Shown here: piece after piece, positions 44,920-53,611 of the stretch
Position numbering within the stretch: position 1 is the first letter of the stretch
Layout of the letters: the number at the start of each line of letters is the position of its first letter
Assembly (NCBI RefSeq): GCF_029027585.1
Contig: NZ_CP093397.1
Span: forward strand, 1,601,405 to 1,665,404
DNA from: Sulfurimonas sp.
GTDB taxonomy: Bacteria; Campylobacterota; Campylobacteria; Campylobacterales; Sulfurimonadaceae
Length of the DNA stretch: 64,000 nt
Direction of reading: 5' to 3'
Notes under the pieces: generated by a model
Told to the model about the DNA's origin: nothing
What the model saw: the letters and a program-made list of their open reading frames with translations, nothing else
Databases searched by the model: none
Made by a program: the position numbers and the translations under genes

Positions 44920-45780
44920 TTGCAAAAATATATAAATAAATTAAAAGATTTTAACGAACTTGTGATGTTTGAACACTCTATTTTCTCGCTTCCTTTTATC
45001 TTTATAGCTATGATTGTAGCAGCAGATGGTTGGTTTGGATTCTGGCTTTTACTTATGGGTGCGTTAGCGGCTGTAAGTGCTAGAAACTTTGCGATGGGTG
45101 TTAACCGATATGCAGATAGAGATATAGATTCCAGGAATCCTAGAACGGCTTCTAGACCAAATGTAGATGGAAGACTAGATGCTTTTAGCATCTTAATATT
45201 TATAGCCGTAAATTTCATAGTTTTTATTGCTGTTGCATATATGATAAATGATTTAGCATTTTACTTAAGTGTTCCTATCCTAGTAGTTCTTGGCTCTTAC
45301 TCATACTTTAAGCGTTTTTCTCATTTAGCACATATTATTCTTGGCATCTCTTTAGGTTTAGCTCCTATTGCTGGGGTTGTGGCGGTTCAAGCATCTATAC
45401 CTGCTTGGTCTGTTATTTTGAGTTTAGGTGTGATATTTTGGGTTGCAGGATTTGACTTGCTTTACTCACTTCAAGATATGGATTTTGATAGAGAAAACGA
45501 CTTGCATTCTATTCCTTCTCGTTATGGCTCAGATGCTACTCTTTTTATCTCTGCATTTTTTCATATGCTTAGTGTGATTTTTTGGGCTTTGTTTGTTTGG
45601 GTGGCTGGTCTTGGCATCTTTGCTTTTAGTGCAGTGATTTTAAGTGCCATCATGCTTTCTTATGAACATTATTTAGTAAGAAAAGATTTTACAAAAATAG
45701 ATCGTGCTTTTTTTACAATAAATGGATACTTAGGCATAGCATTTTTTGTATTTATAGTTTTAGATAAGGTGTTCTCATGA
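44920..45780 (+). CDS. mqnP: Menaquinone biosynthesis prenyltransferase MqnP (UbiA family)
   Basis: 286 residues from TTG 44920 behind AAGGTAATTAG. UbiA-type membrane protein of about eight helices with both Asp-rich motifs: NRYADRDIDSRN (about 63-74) and LYSLQDMDFDREND (about 185-198). In Campylobacterota this branch attaches the polyprenyl tail in the futalosine pathway of menaquinone synthesis, feeding the quinone used by complex I. Closely followed by three short overlapping genes (four bases with the next). Confidence 0.85.
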   Translation: MQKYINKLKDFNELVMFEHSIFSLPFIFIAMIVAADGWFGFWLLLMGALAAVSARNFAMGVNRYADRDIDSRNPRTASRPNVDGRLDAFSILIFIAVNFIVFIAVAYMINDLAFYLSVPILVVLGSYSYFKRFSHLAHIILGISLGLAPIAGVVAVQASIPAWSVILSLGVIFWVAGFDLLYSLQDMDFDRENDLHSIPSRYGSDATLFISAFFHMLSVIFWALFVWVAGLGIFAFSAVILSAIMLSYEHYLVRKDFTKIDRAFFTINGYLGIAFFVFIVLDKVFS

Positions 45781-46292
45781 GTGTTCGTTTAGTACCTGTT
45801 CCTATTAGTTTAGTTTATAGTGAAGCATCTCTTGATAAAGAAGAGTTTTTACGAGAGTATTCTCAACTAAGTGAAAGTGATGATGACCCGATAAGTCAAT
45901 GGCTAAAACTTGCAAAAGGTAGAGGAGAAACTTCTGAAACTGACCCTGTTCTTTTAAATCTTGTAGTAGAACTCCATAGAAAAATAGATGCTCTAGAGAT
46001 GTTTTTGAAAAATGAAGTTCCAAAAAGATTGTCGCTAATAAATGCGGTAAAGATAGAGTCCATAGGTTTTGATCACTTTAAACTAGAAGAAGATGTTTTA
46101 GAGGTAGGAGTTGAGTATTATGGGAGAGTTGAGATGCCAGTTCATCCAAAAAGAGATGTAGCTGTATTTTTTAAAGCACTTGACAAGTCACTTGTAGAAA
46201 TAACTAAAATACATGAAAGAGATCAAAAAGAGTGGGGAGTTTACTTGACAGCAAGAGAGAGAGTTCTTATTCGTGAGGCAAAAGCAAAATGA
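45777..46292 (+). CDS. Conserved hypothetical protein, PilZ-like
   Basis: 171 residues, soluble, overlapping mqnP by four bases (ATGA). The N-terminal half is acidic and helical (DDDPISQWLKLAKGRGE, VVELHRKIDALEMFL). The second half is beta-rich, with VPKRLSLINAVKIESIGFDHF and VGVEYYGRVEM, which resembles a PilZ-type barrel, but the RxxxR/DxSxxG c-di-GMP-binding motifs are not clear. Function not assigned. Confidence 0.5.
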   Translation: MSVRLVPVPISLVYSEASLDKEEFLREYSQLSESDDDPISQWLKLAKGRGETSETDPVLLNLVVELHRKIDALEMFLKNEVPKRLSLINAVKIESIGFDHFKLEEDVLEVGVEYYGRVEMPVHPKRDVAVFFKALDKSLVEITKIHERDQKEWGVYLTARERVLIREAKAK

Positions 46293-46810
46293 ATTATACA
46301 GAGTTTATAAATATCGAGTATATTGTAGTTGCAATGGCGGCTATGATTTTATATCTTTTATATTATGTTTTTTCAAAAGATTCGGAGTTCAATAAAAATA
46401 TTCACTCTGTTGCATCTGTTGTTGAAGAATTAAACAGAGATATATATTACTTAAAAAAAGAGCTAGATAGCACAGCTAAAAATATAAAAGATAACAATAA
46501 TAGAATGAGTGATGAAAATATATATGAAGAAGTAGAGAGAACAGTTTATGATATGGTAAGTCCTCTTTCTCTTGGTCTTAAAAAACTAGAACAAACCCTT
46601 TTAGATATAGATGGACAGTTGAACTCTCGAATGGCAACTTTAGAAAATGGAATAAAGCAAATCTCTATTCCAAGTTCAGTTCATGGAAATGATGATGAAA
46701 AAATTATCTCACTATTTAAACAAGGTGTTTCTTTAGAAACTATCTCTAAAGAGCTACATATATCAAAAGCAGAAGTTGAGTTTGTTCTAAAAATCAACAA
46801 AATAAAATAG
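46289..46810 (+). CDS. Membrane-anchored coiled-coil protein with C-terminal HTH-like motif (DUF6115-like)
   Basis: 173 residues. One N-terminal membrane helix (about 10-27, YIVVAMAAMILYLLYYVF), then a long polar coiled coil (about 35-125), and a C-terminal helix-turn-helix-like block SLETISKELHISKAEVEFVL. The type is common next to division or flagellar genes in Campylobacterota and Firmicutes. It overlaps the preceding gene by four bases and precedes ftsW by 12. Confidence 0.6.
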   Translation: MNYTEFINIEYIVVAMAAMILYLLYYVFSKDSEFNKNIHSVASVVEELNRDIYYLKKELDSTAKNIKDNNNRMSDENIYEEVERTVYDMVSPLSLGLKKLEQTLLDIDGQLNSRMATLENGIKQISIPSSVHGNDDEKIISLFKQGVSLETISKELHISKAEVEFVLKINKIK

Positions 46811-46822
46811 GGTTTTTTACTT

Positions 46823-47986
46823 ATGGCTGATAGAAAACTTTTTGCATTGGTATCAATATTAATTCTTATTAGTATAATCCTTACATATTCTTTATCAGCA
46901 TATACAACACTGCTTTTTGGAGTTAGTGAGTTTCACTTTGCAATAAGACAAGCCGCTTTTGGTTTGATGGGAGTTATCATCATTTGGTTATTGGCTCAAC
47001 TTGACCCTGATGAGTGGTTAGCACCTATTGGTTTTACTCTTTTTATAGGCTCAGCAATTTTAATGATAGCTATGCCATTTTTACCAGAATTTTTGGTTTC
47101 TGCTGTTGGTGGAGCAAAAAGATGGATAAAAGTTTTTGGATTTTCTATTGCTCCTGTTGAGTTTTTTAAAGTTGGTTTTGTTTACTTTTTGGCTTGGAGT
47201 TTTTCTAGAAAACTAGGAGATCATGCTGGTATGGGAATAGGTGCGGAGTTTAAACGCTTTATACCTTATGCACTTGTATTTGTGGGGGCTATGTTTATGA
47301 TAGCTTTTGTTCAAAATGACCTAGGACAAGTTGTAGTTCTTGGAATGACGCTTCTTTTTATGTTGATGTTTGCAGGAAGTAGTTTTAGGTTTTTTCTTTC
47401 ACTTCTTTTTATATCTTTAAGCTTTTTTATGTTTTTTATCTTTACAGCAGAACATAGAATTACGCGTATAAAATCTTGGTGGGCATTGGCTCAAAATAGT
47501 GTCTTAGAACTTTTTCCAACTAGCATCGCAGAAAAGTTAAGAGTTCCAACAGAGATAGAACCATATCAAATAGGGCACTCGATAAATGCCATTCATAATG
47601 GTGGAATGTTTGGAACAGGTTTGGGTGGGGGAACTTTTAAACTTGGTTTTTTAAGTGAAGTTCATACTGACTTTGTTTTGGCAGGTTTAGCGGAGGAGTT
47701 TGGTTTTTTTGGTGTTTTATTTGTAGTATTTTTATTTATGTGGATACTTCAAAGAATCTTTAAAATCGCAAACCGTTCAAAAGACACAAGTATCTACCTT
47801 TTTTCTTTAGGCATAGGTCTTTTACTTTCTTTTGCTTTTATTGTGAATGCTTATGGTATCAGTGGAATTACTCCTATTAAAGGTATTTCTGTACCATTTT
47901 TGAGTTATGGTGGTTCGGCTATGATAGCAGCATCTATTGCTATTGGTATGGTACTTATGGCATCTAAAAAAGCAGACTTAGAGTAG
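46823..47986 (+). CDS. ftsW: SEDS peptidoglycan polymerase FtsW
   Basis: 387 residues, ten membrane helices. SEDS blocks: GGAKRWIKVFGFSIAPVEFFK, FVQNDLGQVVV (catalytic Asp), HSINAIHNGGMFGTGLGGG, SEVHTDFVLAGLAEEFGF and VPFLSYGGSAM. Adjacent murG supports the division variant over RodA. It polymerises lipid II glycans at the septum with its cognate PBP. Confidence 0.9.
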   Translation: MADRKLFALVSILILISIILTYSLSAYTTLLFGVSEFHFAIRQAAFGLMGVIIIWLLAQLDPDEWLAPIGFTLFIGSAILMIAMPFLPEFLVSAVGGAKRWIKVFGFSIAPVEFFKVGFVYFLAWSFSRKLGDHAGMGIGAEFKRFIPYALVFVGAMFMIAFVQNDLGQVVVLGMTLLFMLMFAGSSFRFFLSLLFISLSFFMFFIFTAEHRITRIKSWWALAQNSVLELFPTSIAEKLRVPTEIEPYQIGHSINAIHNGGMFGTGLGGGTFKLGFLSEVHTDFVLAGLAEEFGFFGVLFVVFLFMWILQRIFKIANRSKDTSIYLFSLGIGLLLSFAFIVNAYGISGITPIKGISVPFLSYGGSAMIAASIAIGMVLMASKKADLE

Positions 47987-48000
47987 ATGGAGATGATTTT

Positions 48001-49020
48001 ATGAAACTTTGTATTACTGGTGGTGGAACGGGTGGTCATCTTATGATAGCAGAGGCTCTGTCTTTGGCTGCAAAAAAAGATGGGCATGAAGTGATTTTTA
48101 TAGGCTCAACTAAAGGACAAGATAAAAAATATTTTGAACATTCTGAGTTTTTTAGTGCGTGTCACTTTTTACAAACAACAGGTGTTGTAAACCAAAAAGG
48201 ACTAGGTAAAATAAAAGCACTTTTTAAAGTGTTTAGTGCTTTTTTAAAATCAAGAGAAATTTTAAAAAAGCATAGTATAGATGCTGTTTATAGTGTTGGC
48301 GGTTTTTCAGCAGCACCTGCATCACTAGCTAGTATTTCTATGAAAATACCTCTTTTTATACATGAACAAAATGCAGTAAAAGGAAGGCTAAACTCACTTT
48401 TAAAACCTTATGCAAAGAGATTTATAAGTGCTTATGAGAAAGATTCTCCTATTAAAGGTTATCCTGTTAAAGATATATTTTATGAAAGTGCAAGAGTTCG
48501 AGAAAATTTAAAAACAGTTATATTTTTAGGTGGCTCACATGGTGCAAAAGCTATAAATGACTTAGCTTTAAGGGTGGCATCTACACTCAGTAAAAAAGGA
48601 ATAAAAATTATTCATCAAGCAGGTGAAAGTGACTATGAAAGAGTTAAAAAAGCTTATGAAATTTTAGGTATCGAAGTAAGATTGTATGGCTTTACAAAAG
48701 AGCTTACACGCTTGATTCAAAGTTCTGACTTAGCTGTAAGTAGAGCAGGGGCTAGTACACTTTGGGAACTAACAACAAATGGTTGCCCCGCTTTTTATGT
48801 TCCATATCCTCATGCCGCAGGTGACCATCAATACCACAACGCAAAATTTATCCAAGAAAAAGAACTAGGCTGGTGTGAGAGAGAAAGCGAAGATTTAAAA
48901 GATAAATTTTTAGCCATTTTAGGTGAGCCACTAGAGTATAAAAGTAGAGCCTTGATGCAGTACGGTAAAAAAGATGTGGCATTGCAGATGGTACGAGATG
49001 TTTCGAAGTGTATAATTTAG
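48001..49020 (+). CDS. murG: UDP-GlcNAc:lipid I transferase MurG
   Basis: 339 residues with the GT28 fold: GGGTGGHLMIAEAL (1st Gly loop), HEQNAVKGRLN, FLGGSHGAKAIND, SRAGASTLWEL and PYPHAAGDHQYHNA. Membrane-associated; makes lipid II for FtsW. 14 bases after ftsW. The final codons hold a TATAAT that may serve the next gene. Confidence 0.95.
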   Translation: MKLCITGGGTGGHLMIAEALSLAAKKDGHEVIFIGSTKGQDKKYFEHSEFFSACHFLQTTGVVNQKGLGKIKALFKVFSAFLKSREILKKHSIDAVYSVGGFSAAPASLASISMKIPLFIHEQNAVKGRLNSLLKPYAKRFISAYEKDSPIKGYPVKDIFYESARVRENLKTVIFLGGSHGAKAINDLALRVASTLSKKGIKIIHQAGESDYERVKKAYEILGIEVRLYGFTKELTRLIQSSDLAVSRAGASTLWELTTNGCPAFYVPYPHAAGDHQYHNAKFIQEKELGWCERESEDLKDKFLAILGEPLEYKSRALMQYGKKDVALQMVRDVSKCII

Positions 49021-49027
49021 GTATAAT
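49011..49027 (+). promoter_or_regulatory. Promoter candidates of the MNT gene
   Basis: Two TATAAT boxes lie at 49011-49016 (in the murG stop region) and 49022-49027. The second is only five bases before the ATG at 49033, so any transcript from it would be leaderless or nearly so. Confidence 0.5.
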
Positions 49028-49032
49028 TAAAC

Positions 49033-49356
49033 ATGATTGATATAGAAAAAATAAAAGTAAAAATAGTAGATAGATTAAAATCACTTAATCCAGATAAAAT
49101 TATATTGTTTGGTTCTTATGCTTATGGTAGTCCAAATAAAGATAGTGATATAGACTTATATCTTGTGCAAAATGTTGAAAAAGAAAAAGTTAGAGAGTAC
49201 AAACTAAAGGCAAGAAAATTACTAAGAGATATAGTGTTTGAGTATGGAGTAGGATTTGATATTTTAAACTCTTCGCAAGAGTTTTTAACAACAAGAGAAG
49301 ACTATTTTTATAAGATAGATATACTAGAAAAAGGGAAAGTTTTATATGCCAAATAA
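49033..49356 (+). CDS. Minimal nucleotidyltransferase (MNT), antitoxin-like
   Basis: 107 residues. The nucleotidyltransferase core GSYAYGSPNKDSDIDLYLV has the GSxxxG loop and the DxD metal ligands. Paired with the following HEPN protein (11-base overlap), as in MNT-HEPN (MntA/HepT-like) toxin-antitoxin modules, where MNT adenylylates the HEPN toxin. The pair sits in the division gene cluster. Confidence 0.85.
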   Translation: MIDIEKIKVKIVDRLKSLNPDKIILFGSYAYGSPNKDSDIDLYLVQNVEKEKVREYKLKARKLLRDIVFEYGVGFDILNSSQEFLTTREDYFYKIDILEKGKVLYAK

Positions 49357-49753
49357 AGTTAGTGCTATTGAGTGGTTAAGAATTTCTTATCATGATTTAA
49401 AATCAGCCGAAATTTTATTAGATGCTAATCATTACACCGACAGTATAGGAAATGACTTACAACAATCACTAGAAAAAATGCTAAAAGCTATTTTTGCATA
49501 TAATAACCAACAGATTAAAAAGTCACATGACTTAGTAGAAATATATGTAAATATAAAAGATGAATTAGATATTACTGAAAATGAAATAGATTTTTTAGAA
49601 AAAGCAACACAATATTTTAAAGAAGATAGGTATCCAAATCCATACTATTCTTTGCCCCCAAAAGAAGAAATAATAGAAATTTTAGAATTTACGCAAGATT
49701 TATATGAGAAAATATGTAAAAAATTTAAAATAGAAAAAGATGATATTAAATAA
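49346..49753 (+). CDS. HEPN-domain protein, partner of MNT
   Basis: 135 residues, all-helical HEPN domain (SYHDLKSAEILLDANHY, LQQSLEKMLKAIFAY, KSHDLVEIYVN). The Rx4-6H RNase motif of HepT toxins is not evident: the region has KKSHDL, with Lys in place of Arg. It may be a non-catalytic, substrate-binding HEPN of the MNT-HEPN type rather than an RNase toxin. Confidence 0.75.
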   Translation: MPNKVSAIEWLRISYHDLKSAEILLDANHYTDSIGNDLQQSLEKMLKAIFAYNNQQIKKSHDLVEIYVNIKDELDITENEIDFLEKATQYFKEDRYPNPYYSLPPKEEIIEILEFTQDLYEKICKKFKIEKDDIK

Positions 49754-49771
49754 TACTCCTAAAGAAGTGAA

Positions 49772-50374
49772 ATGATAAAAGAGATAGCACAAACAATAGT
49801 AGATTTGATATTTGATTGGGGATATTTAGGTATATTTTTACTTATGGCGATAGAGAGTTCATTTATCCCTTTTCCAAGTGAAATAGTTCTTATCCCAGCT
49901 GGTTATCTAGCATCTAAAGGGGATATGTCTATCTCTATGATAATGGCTAGTGCTTTGGGTGGTTCTTTAGTTGGGGCTTTTATAAACTACTATCTTGCTC
50001 TTACATTGGGTAGAAAAATACTTAAAAGATATGGAAGATACTTTTTTATAAAAGAGAGTGCTTTAGATAAAATGGATGGTTTTTTTGCTAAACATGGGCA
50101 CATTTCTACTTTTATAGGAAGGCTTATTCCTGGGATTAGACAGTTAATTTCCATTCCTGCTGGACTTGCTCGAATGAACTTAATTGTATTTTCCACTTAC
50201 ACAGCTTTAGGTGCTGGCATCTGGGCTTTGATACTTACGATGTTAGGATACTTTATAGGCGAAAATCAAGAGTTGATAGATACTTACTTAAAACAAATAA
50301 CCATTAGCGTAGTTGTTGTTTTACTTTTACTTGGCTCATGGTATGCTTATTATCAAAAACAAAAGGCTAAATAA
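49772..50374 (+). CDS. DedA-family membrane protein
   Basis: 200 residues with the DedA signature ESSFIPFPSEIVLIPAGYLA, the FxxRxxPGxR-type block FIGRLIPGIRQLISIPAGLA and four or five membrane helices. DedA proteins are implicated in flipping undecaprenyl phosphate or phospholipids and in envelope homeostasis. The stop overlaps the next start (TAATG). Confidence 0.88.
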   Translation: MIKEIAQTIVDLIFDWGYLGIFLLMAIESSFIPFPSEIVLIPAGYLASKGDMSISMIMASALGGSLVGAFINYYLALTLGRKILKRYGRYFFIKESALDKMDGFFAKHGHISTFIGRLIPGIRQLISIPAGLARMNLIVFSTYTALGAGIWALILTMLGYFIGENQELIDTYLKQITISVVVVLLLLGSWYAYYQKQKAK

Positions 50375-50829
50375 TGAATTATATGTTTGAAACAGGTTTT
50401 TTAGGTACTCGTGCTCCATTTTTCATGGACTTTGTAACTCTGATAGTTTCACTTCTTCCTATGCTTGTTGCGAGTGCTATCTACTTGGCAAGAAAGAAAA
50501 AGTATAAATATCATGCCTATTCGCAAGTATTTATTTTTGCGTTTTCTGTGATAGTCTTAACCTATTTTGAGATAGGGGTTAGAATGGGTGGTGGCTTTGA
50601 TTTTTTCATGAAAGAGAGCGGTGTGTCACATAGTTACGCACTTATAGTTTTGATTTTTCATATTATTATTTCTACTATTACTCTTGTCATTTGGGCTGTA
50701 ACTATTTTTATGGCGAAAAAACAGATACAACTTAACAAGCATAAAAAGGCAGGACTCATAACTTTTGGTGGAGTTGTAATGACATCACTTACAGGAATTT
50801 GGGTCTACTTCTTGATGTTTGTCTACTAA
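50374..50829 (+). CDS. DUF420-type membrane protein
   Basis: 151 residues with four membrane helices: DFVTLIVSLLPMLVASAI, VFIFAFSVIVLTYFEIGV, LIVLIFHIIISTITLVIW, and GLITFGGVVMTSLTGIW. The pattern with buried His (SHSYALIVLIFH, KHKKAG) fits DUF420, a family often near cytochrome oxidase assembly genes and possibly heme-binding. No such genes are close here. Confidence 0.65.
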   Translation: MNYMFETGFLGTRAPFFMDFVTLIVSLLPMLVASAIYLARKKKYKYHAYSQVFIFAFSVIVLTYFEIGVRMGGGFDFFMKESGVSHSYALIVLIFHIIISTITLVIWAVTIFMAKKQIQLNKHKKAGLITFGGVVMTSLTGIWVYFLMFVY

Positions 50830-50838
50830 AACAAATTA

Positions 50839-51029
50839 AAAGCACTAGTGCTTTGAGCTTCCTGCTGAAGGAAACTAAGCGTTCAGAAAAAAATTTAGTT
50901 TTTTTCTAAGTCGCACTTTAGTGCAGAAGCGTAGGTAGCGGAATCGAGGTGCCCCCTGAGGGTATACTTCCGATACCGTAATGAATATATGAAGGGTTTC
51001 CTTCATTTTCAAGGTGCCCCTTGAGGGTA
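50839..51029. repeat. Cluster of hairpins and direct repeats in the DUF420-bcp spacer
   Basis: Perfect palindrome AAAGCACTAGTGCTTT (50839-50854), hairpin AGAAAAAAA/TTTTTTTCT (50885-50907), hairpin GCACT-TT-AGTGC (50913-50924), GGTAT/ATACC (50961-50977) and GAAGG-GTTT-CCTTC (50991-51004). AGGTGCCCCCTGAGGGTA at 50947-50964 recurs with one change at 51012-51029. The first palindrome could be a terminator; the rest looks like a repeated mobile or structured element. Confidence 0.55.
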
Positions 51030-51055
51030 ATGAAATAAAATTAAGGAATAAAAAA

Positions 51056-51523
51056 ATGATAAAAATCGATGAAAAAGCACCAGAATTTTGTTTACCAAAC
51101 CAAGATGATATAGAGATATGTTCAAGAGATTTAAAGGGAAAATGGATAGTTTTGTATTTTTATCCAAGAGATAATACTCCTGGATGTACGACTGAAGCTT
51201 GTGAATTTACAGAGGCAGCACCTGATTTTTCAGACTTAGATGCCATCATCTTGGGTGTTAGTGCAGATAGCACTAAAAAACATAGAAATTTTATAGAAAA
51301 AAAAGAATTAGGAATAACACTACTTAGTGATGAAGATACTAAAATGATGCAAGAGTATGGTGTTTGGCAGTTAAAGAAAAATTACGGAAAAGAGTATATG
51401 GGCATCGTAAGAACGACTTTTATCATAAATCCGCAGGGAGTTGTAAAAGCAGTCTTTGAAAAGGTTAGAGTTAAAGAGCATGTTGCAAAAGTTCAAGCTG
51501 AGTTAGAGAACTTAAAAGCTTAA
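51056..51523 (+). CDS. bcp: Thiol peroxidase of the BCP type
   Basis: 155 residues from ATG 51056 (TAAGGAAT upstream); an in-frame ATG at 51014 would add 14 residues from repeat DNA and is rejected. Peroxidatic site YFYPRDNTPGCTTEACEF: the second Cys five residues later makes an atypical 2-Cys enzyme of the BCP/PrxQ type. Reduces peroxides in the cytoplasm using thioredoxin. Confidence 0.9.
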   Translation: MIKIDEKAPEFCLPNQDDIEICSRDLKGKWIVLYFYPRDNTPGCTTEACEFTEAAPDFSDLDAIILGVSADSTKKHRNFIEKKELGITLLSDEDTKMMQEYGVWQLKKNYGKEYMGIVRTTFIINPQGVVKAVFEKVRVKEHVAKVQAELENLKA

Positions 51524-51540
51524 GTTAAACAAAATTTGAG

Positions 51541-51546
51541 TATAAT
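51541..51546 (+). promoter_or_regulatory. -10 box of the rpsB operon
   Basis: GAGTATAATTCG (TATAAT at 51541-51546) is 155 bases before rpsB. The leader (to 51701) holds a hairpin TTCTTT-TTT-AAAGAA and AT-rich stretches; it is long enough for autoregulation by S2, as known for rpsB elsewhere, but no defined motif is claimed. Confidence 0.5.
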
Positions 51547-51701
51547 TCGCAGATTTTTCTTAATTGCATAAGCATTAAAAAAACATTAACAGATTGTGTC
51601 AAAAGCTAGTGCAACTTCTTTTTTTAAAGAAACTTGTCCGACATTCTCAAAGACAAACTAGTAAAACTCTTGGCTTGTTAAAAGTCACTTAAGGATTACC
51701 T

Positions 51702-52496
51702 ATGGTAACTATGAAAGACCTATTAGAATGTGGTGTACACTTTGGACACCAAACTCGTCGTTGGAACCCGAAAATGAAAAAATACATCTTTGGTGTTCGT
51801 AAAAATATCTATATTATCGATTTACAAAAAACTCTTCGTTATTTCCGTAATACATATACAATCGTTATGGACGCAGCAGCTGAAGGTAAAGTTATCCTTT
51901 TCGTTGGTACTAAAAAACAAGCTCGTAACTCTGTAAAACAAGCAGCTCTTGATTGTAATATGCCTTATGTAGATAACAGATGGTTAGGTGGTATGCTTAC
52001 TAACTTCCCAACTATTCAAAAATCTATCCGTAAACTTGACATCATCACTGAGATGCAAGAAAATGGTCAAATTGATCTTTTAACTAAGAAAGAAGCTTTA
52101 ATGCTTGGTCGTAAAAAAATTAAACTTGAAGCATATTTCGGTGGAATCAGAAACATGAAAAAACTTCCAGATATGTTATTTGTTGTAGATGCAGTAAAAG
52201 AGCATATTGCTGTTTTAGAAGCAAGATGTCTTAAAATCCCAGTTGTTGCTCCACTAGATACTAACTGTGATCCAGATTTAATCGATTACCCAATTCCTGG
52301 TAATGATGATGCTATCCGTTCTATTCAACTTTTTTGTCGTGAGATGACTGCTGCAATCAATGAAGGTAAAGCTCTTAGAGATGCACCTGCTGAAGAAGAG
52401 CAAGTAGAAGAAGAGCAAGCAGAAGAAGTTGCGAGCGAAGAAGAAGCAGTAAAAGCTGAGGCGACTGAAGCACCAGCAAAAACTGAGGAAGCATAA
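51702..52496 (+). CDS. rpsB: 30S ribosomal protein S2
   Basis: 264 residues. S2 motifs: [65 protein letters not shown], and [24 protein letters not shown] segments. The C-terminus is an acidic tail of about 40 residues ([18 protein letters not shown]), longer than in E. coli S2. tsf follows directly, the classic order. Confidence 0.97.
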   Translation: MVTMKDLLECGVHFGHQTRRWNPKMKKYIFGVRKNIYIIDLQKTLRYFRNTYTIVMDAAAEGKVILFVGTKKQARNSVKQAALDCNMPYVDNRWLGGMLTNFPTIQKSIRKLDIITEMQENGQIDLLTKKEALMLGRKKIKLEAYFGGIRNMKKLPDMLFVVDAVKEHIAVLEARCLKIPVVAPLDTNCDPDLIDYPIPGNDDAIRSIQLFCREMTAAINEGKALRDAPAEEEQVEEEQAEEVASEEEAVKAEATEAPAKTEEA

Positions 52497-52498
52497 TC

Positions 52499-53551
52499 AT
52501 GGCAGTTACAGCAGCACAAGTTAAAGAACTAAGAGCAGCTACAGACGCTGGTATGATGGACTGTAAAAAAGCACTTGTTGAGTGTGATGGAGATATGGAT
52601 AAAGCGACTGCATGGTTAAAAGAAAGAGGTATCGCTAAAGCTGCTAAAAAATCAGCAACTAGAATTGCTGCTGAAGGTCTTGCAGGATTTGTAATTGCTG
52701 ATGATTTTTCTAAAGCAACTATTATTGAGATTAACTCTGAAACTGACTTTGTTGCTCAAAATGAAGGTTTCCAAAATCTTGTAAAAGATTCTGCACAAGA
52801 AATCTATGATAACCAACCTGCTGATGTTGAGGCTTTTAATAGCTCTGCATTTGGTGAAAAATTTGCAACTGCTGTAACTAAGATTGGTGAGAAGATTGAA
52901 CTTCGTCGTTTTTCTACTCTTAATGCTGACGCTACAACTGCACTTAATGGTTATATTCACTCAACCAATCGTATAGCTGTTATCATTACTGCTAAATGTG
53001 ATAGTGAAAAAACTGCAAAGGGAATGGTACCATTTCTTAAGCAAGTTGCAATGCATACATCTGCAATGAAACCAACAACGCTATCTTATAAAGATTTTGA
53101 TTCTGATTATGTTGATGGTGAAACAAAAGGTCGCATCGAGGCACTTAAGAAAGAAAATGAAGAGTTATCTCGTCTTAAAAAACCTCTTAAAAATGTACCT
53201 CAATTCATTTCTATGATGCAACTAACTGATGCTGTTATGGCTCAAGCTGAGTCTGACATCAAAGCTAAACTTAAAGAGCAAAATAAACCAGAAAAAATTT
53301 GGGATAAGATTGTACCAGGTCAATTGGCTCGTTTTATTTTAGATAACACACTACTAGATCAAGAACAAGCTCTACTAGACCAACAATATGTTTTAGATGA
53401 CAAGTTAACAGTTGCACAAGCTGTTGAAGCTGCAGCTAAAGCTCTTGGTGGTACTGCTGAGATTACTGAATTTATTCGCCTTGAAGTTGGTGAAGGAATC
53501 GAGAAAAGAGAAGATGATTTCGCAGCAGAAGTTGCTGCTCAAATGGGTTAA
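52499..53551 (+). CDS. tsf: Elongation factor Ts
   Basis: 350 residues. N-terminal [32 protein letters not shown] [18 protein letters not shown], and the [14 protein letters not shown] nucleotide-release motif. It is longer than E. coli Ts by a helical insertion ([19 protein letters not shown]). Exchanges GDP on EF-Tu. The stop codon lies inside a terminator. Confidence 0.97.
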   Translation: MAVTAAQVKELRAATDAGMMDCKKALVECDGDMDKATAWLKERGIAKAAKKSATRIAAEGLAGFVIADDFSKATIIEINSETDFVAQNEGFQNLVKDSAQEIYDNQPADVEAFNSSAFGEKFATAVTKIGEKIELRRFSTLNADATTALNGYIHSTNRIAVIITAKCDSEKTAKGMVPFLKQVAMHTSAMKPTTLSYKDFDSDYVDGETKGRIEALKKENEELSRLKKPLKNVPQFISMMQLTDAVMAQAESDIKAKLKEQNKPEKIWDKIVPGQLARFILDNTLLDQEQALLDQQYVLDDKLTVAQAVEAAAKALGGTAEITEFIRLEVGEGIEKREDDFAAEVAAQMG

Positions 53552-53575
53552 GCTTTTAGCTTAACCTTTTTTTTT
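53546..53575 (+). terminator. Rho-independent terminator after tsf
   Basis: GGTTAAGC-TTTTA-GCTTAACC followed by nine T; an 8-bp perfect stem. The tsf stop codon is in its left arm. Confidence 0.9.
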
Positions 53576-53598
53576 GCTTATTTTTTTACTTAACTTGC

Positions 53599-53604
53599 TA
53601 TAAT
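53599..53604 (+). promoter_or_regulatory. -10 box of the ABC ATPase gene, near-leaderless
   Basis: TTGCTATAATCCC (TATAAT at 53599-53604) lies seven bases before the ATG at 53612, just behind the tsf terminator. Transcription would start at or next to the start codon. Confidence 0.6.
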
Positions 53605-53611
53605 CCCTACT

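Noticed and set aside
51571..51690. tRNA or small RNA in the rpsB leader
   Set aside because: No cloverleaf or T-loop GTTCRA motif; only a weak AT hairpin.
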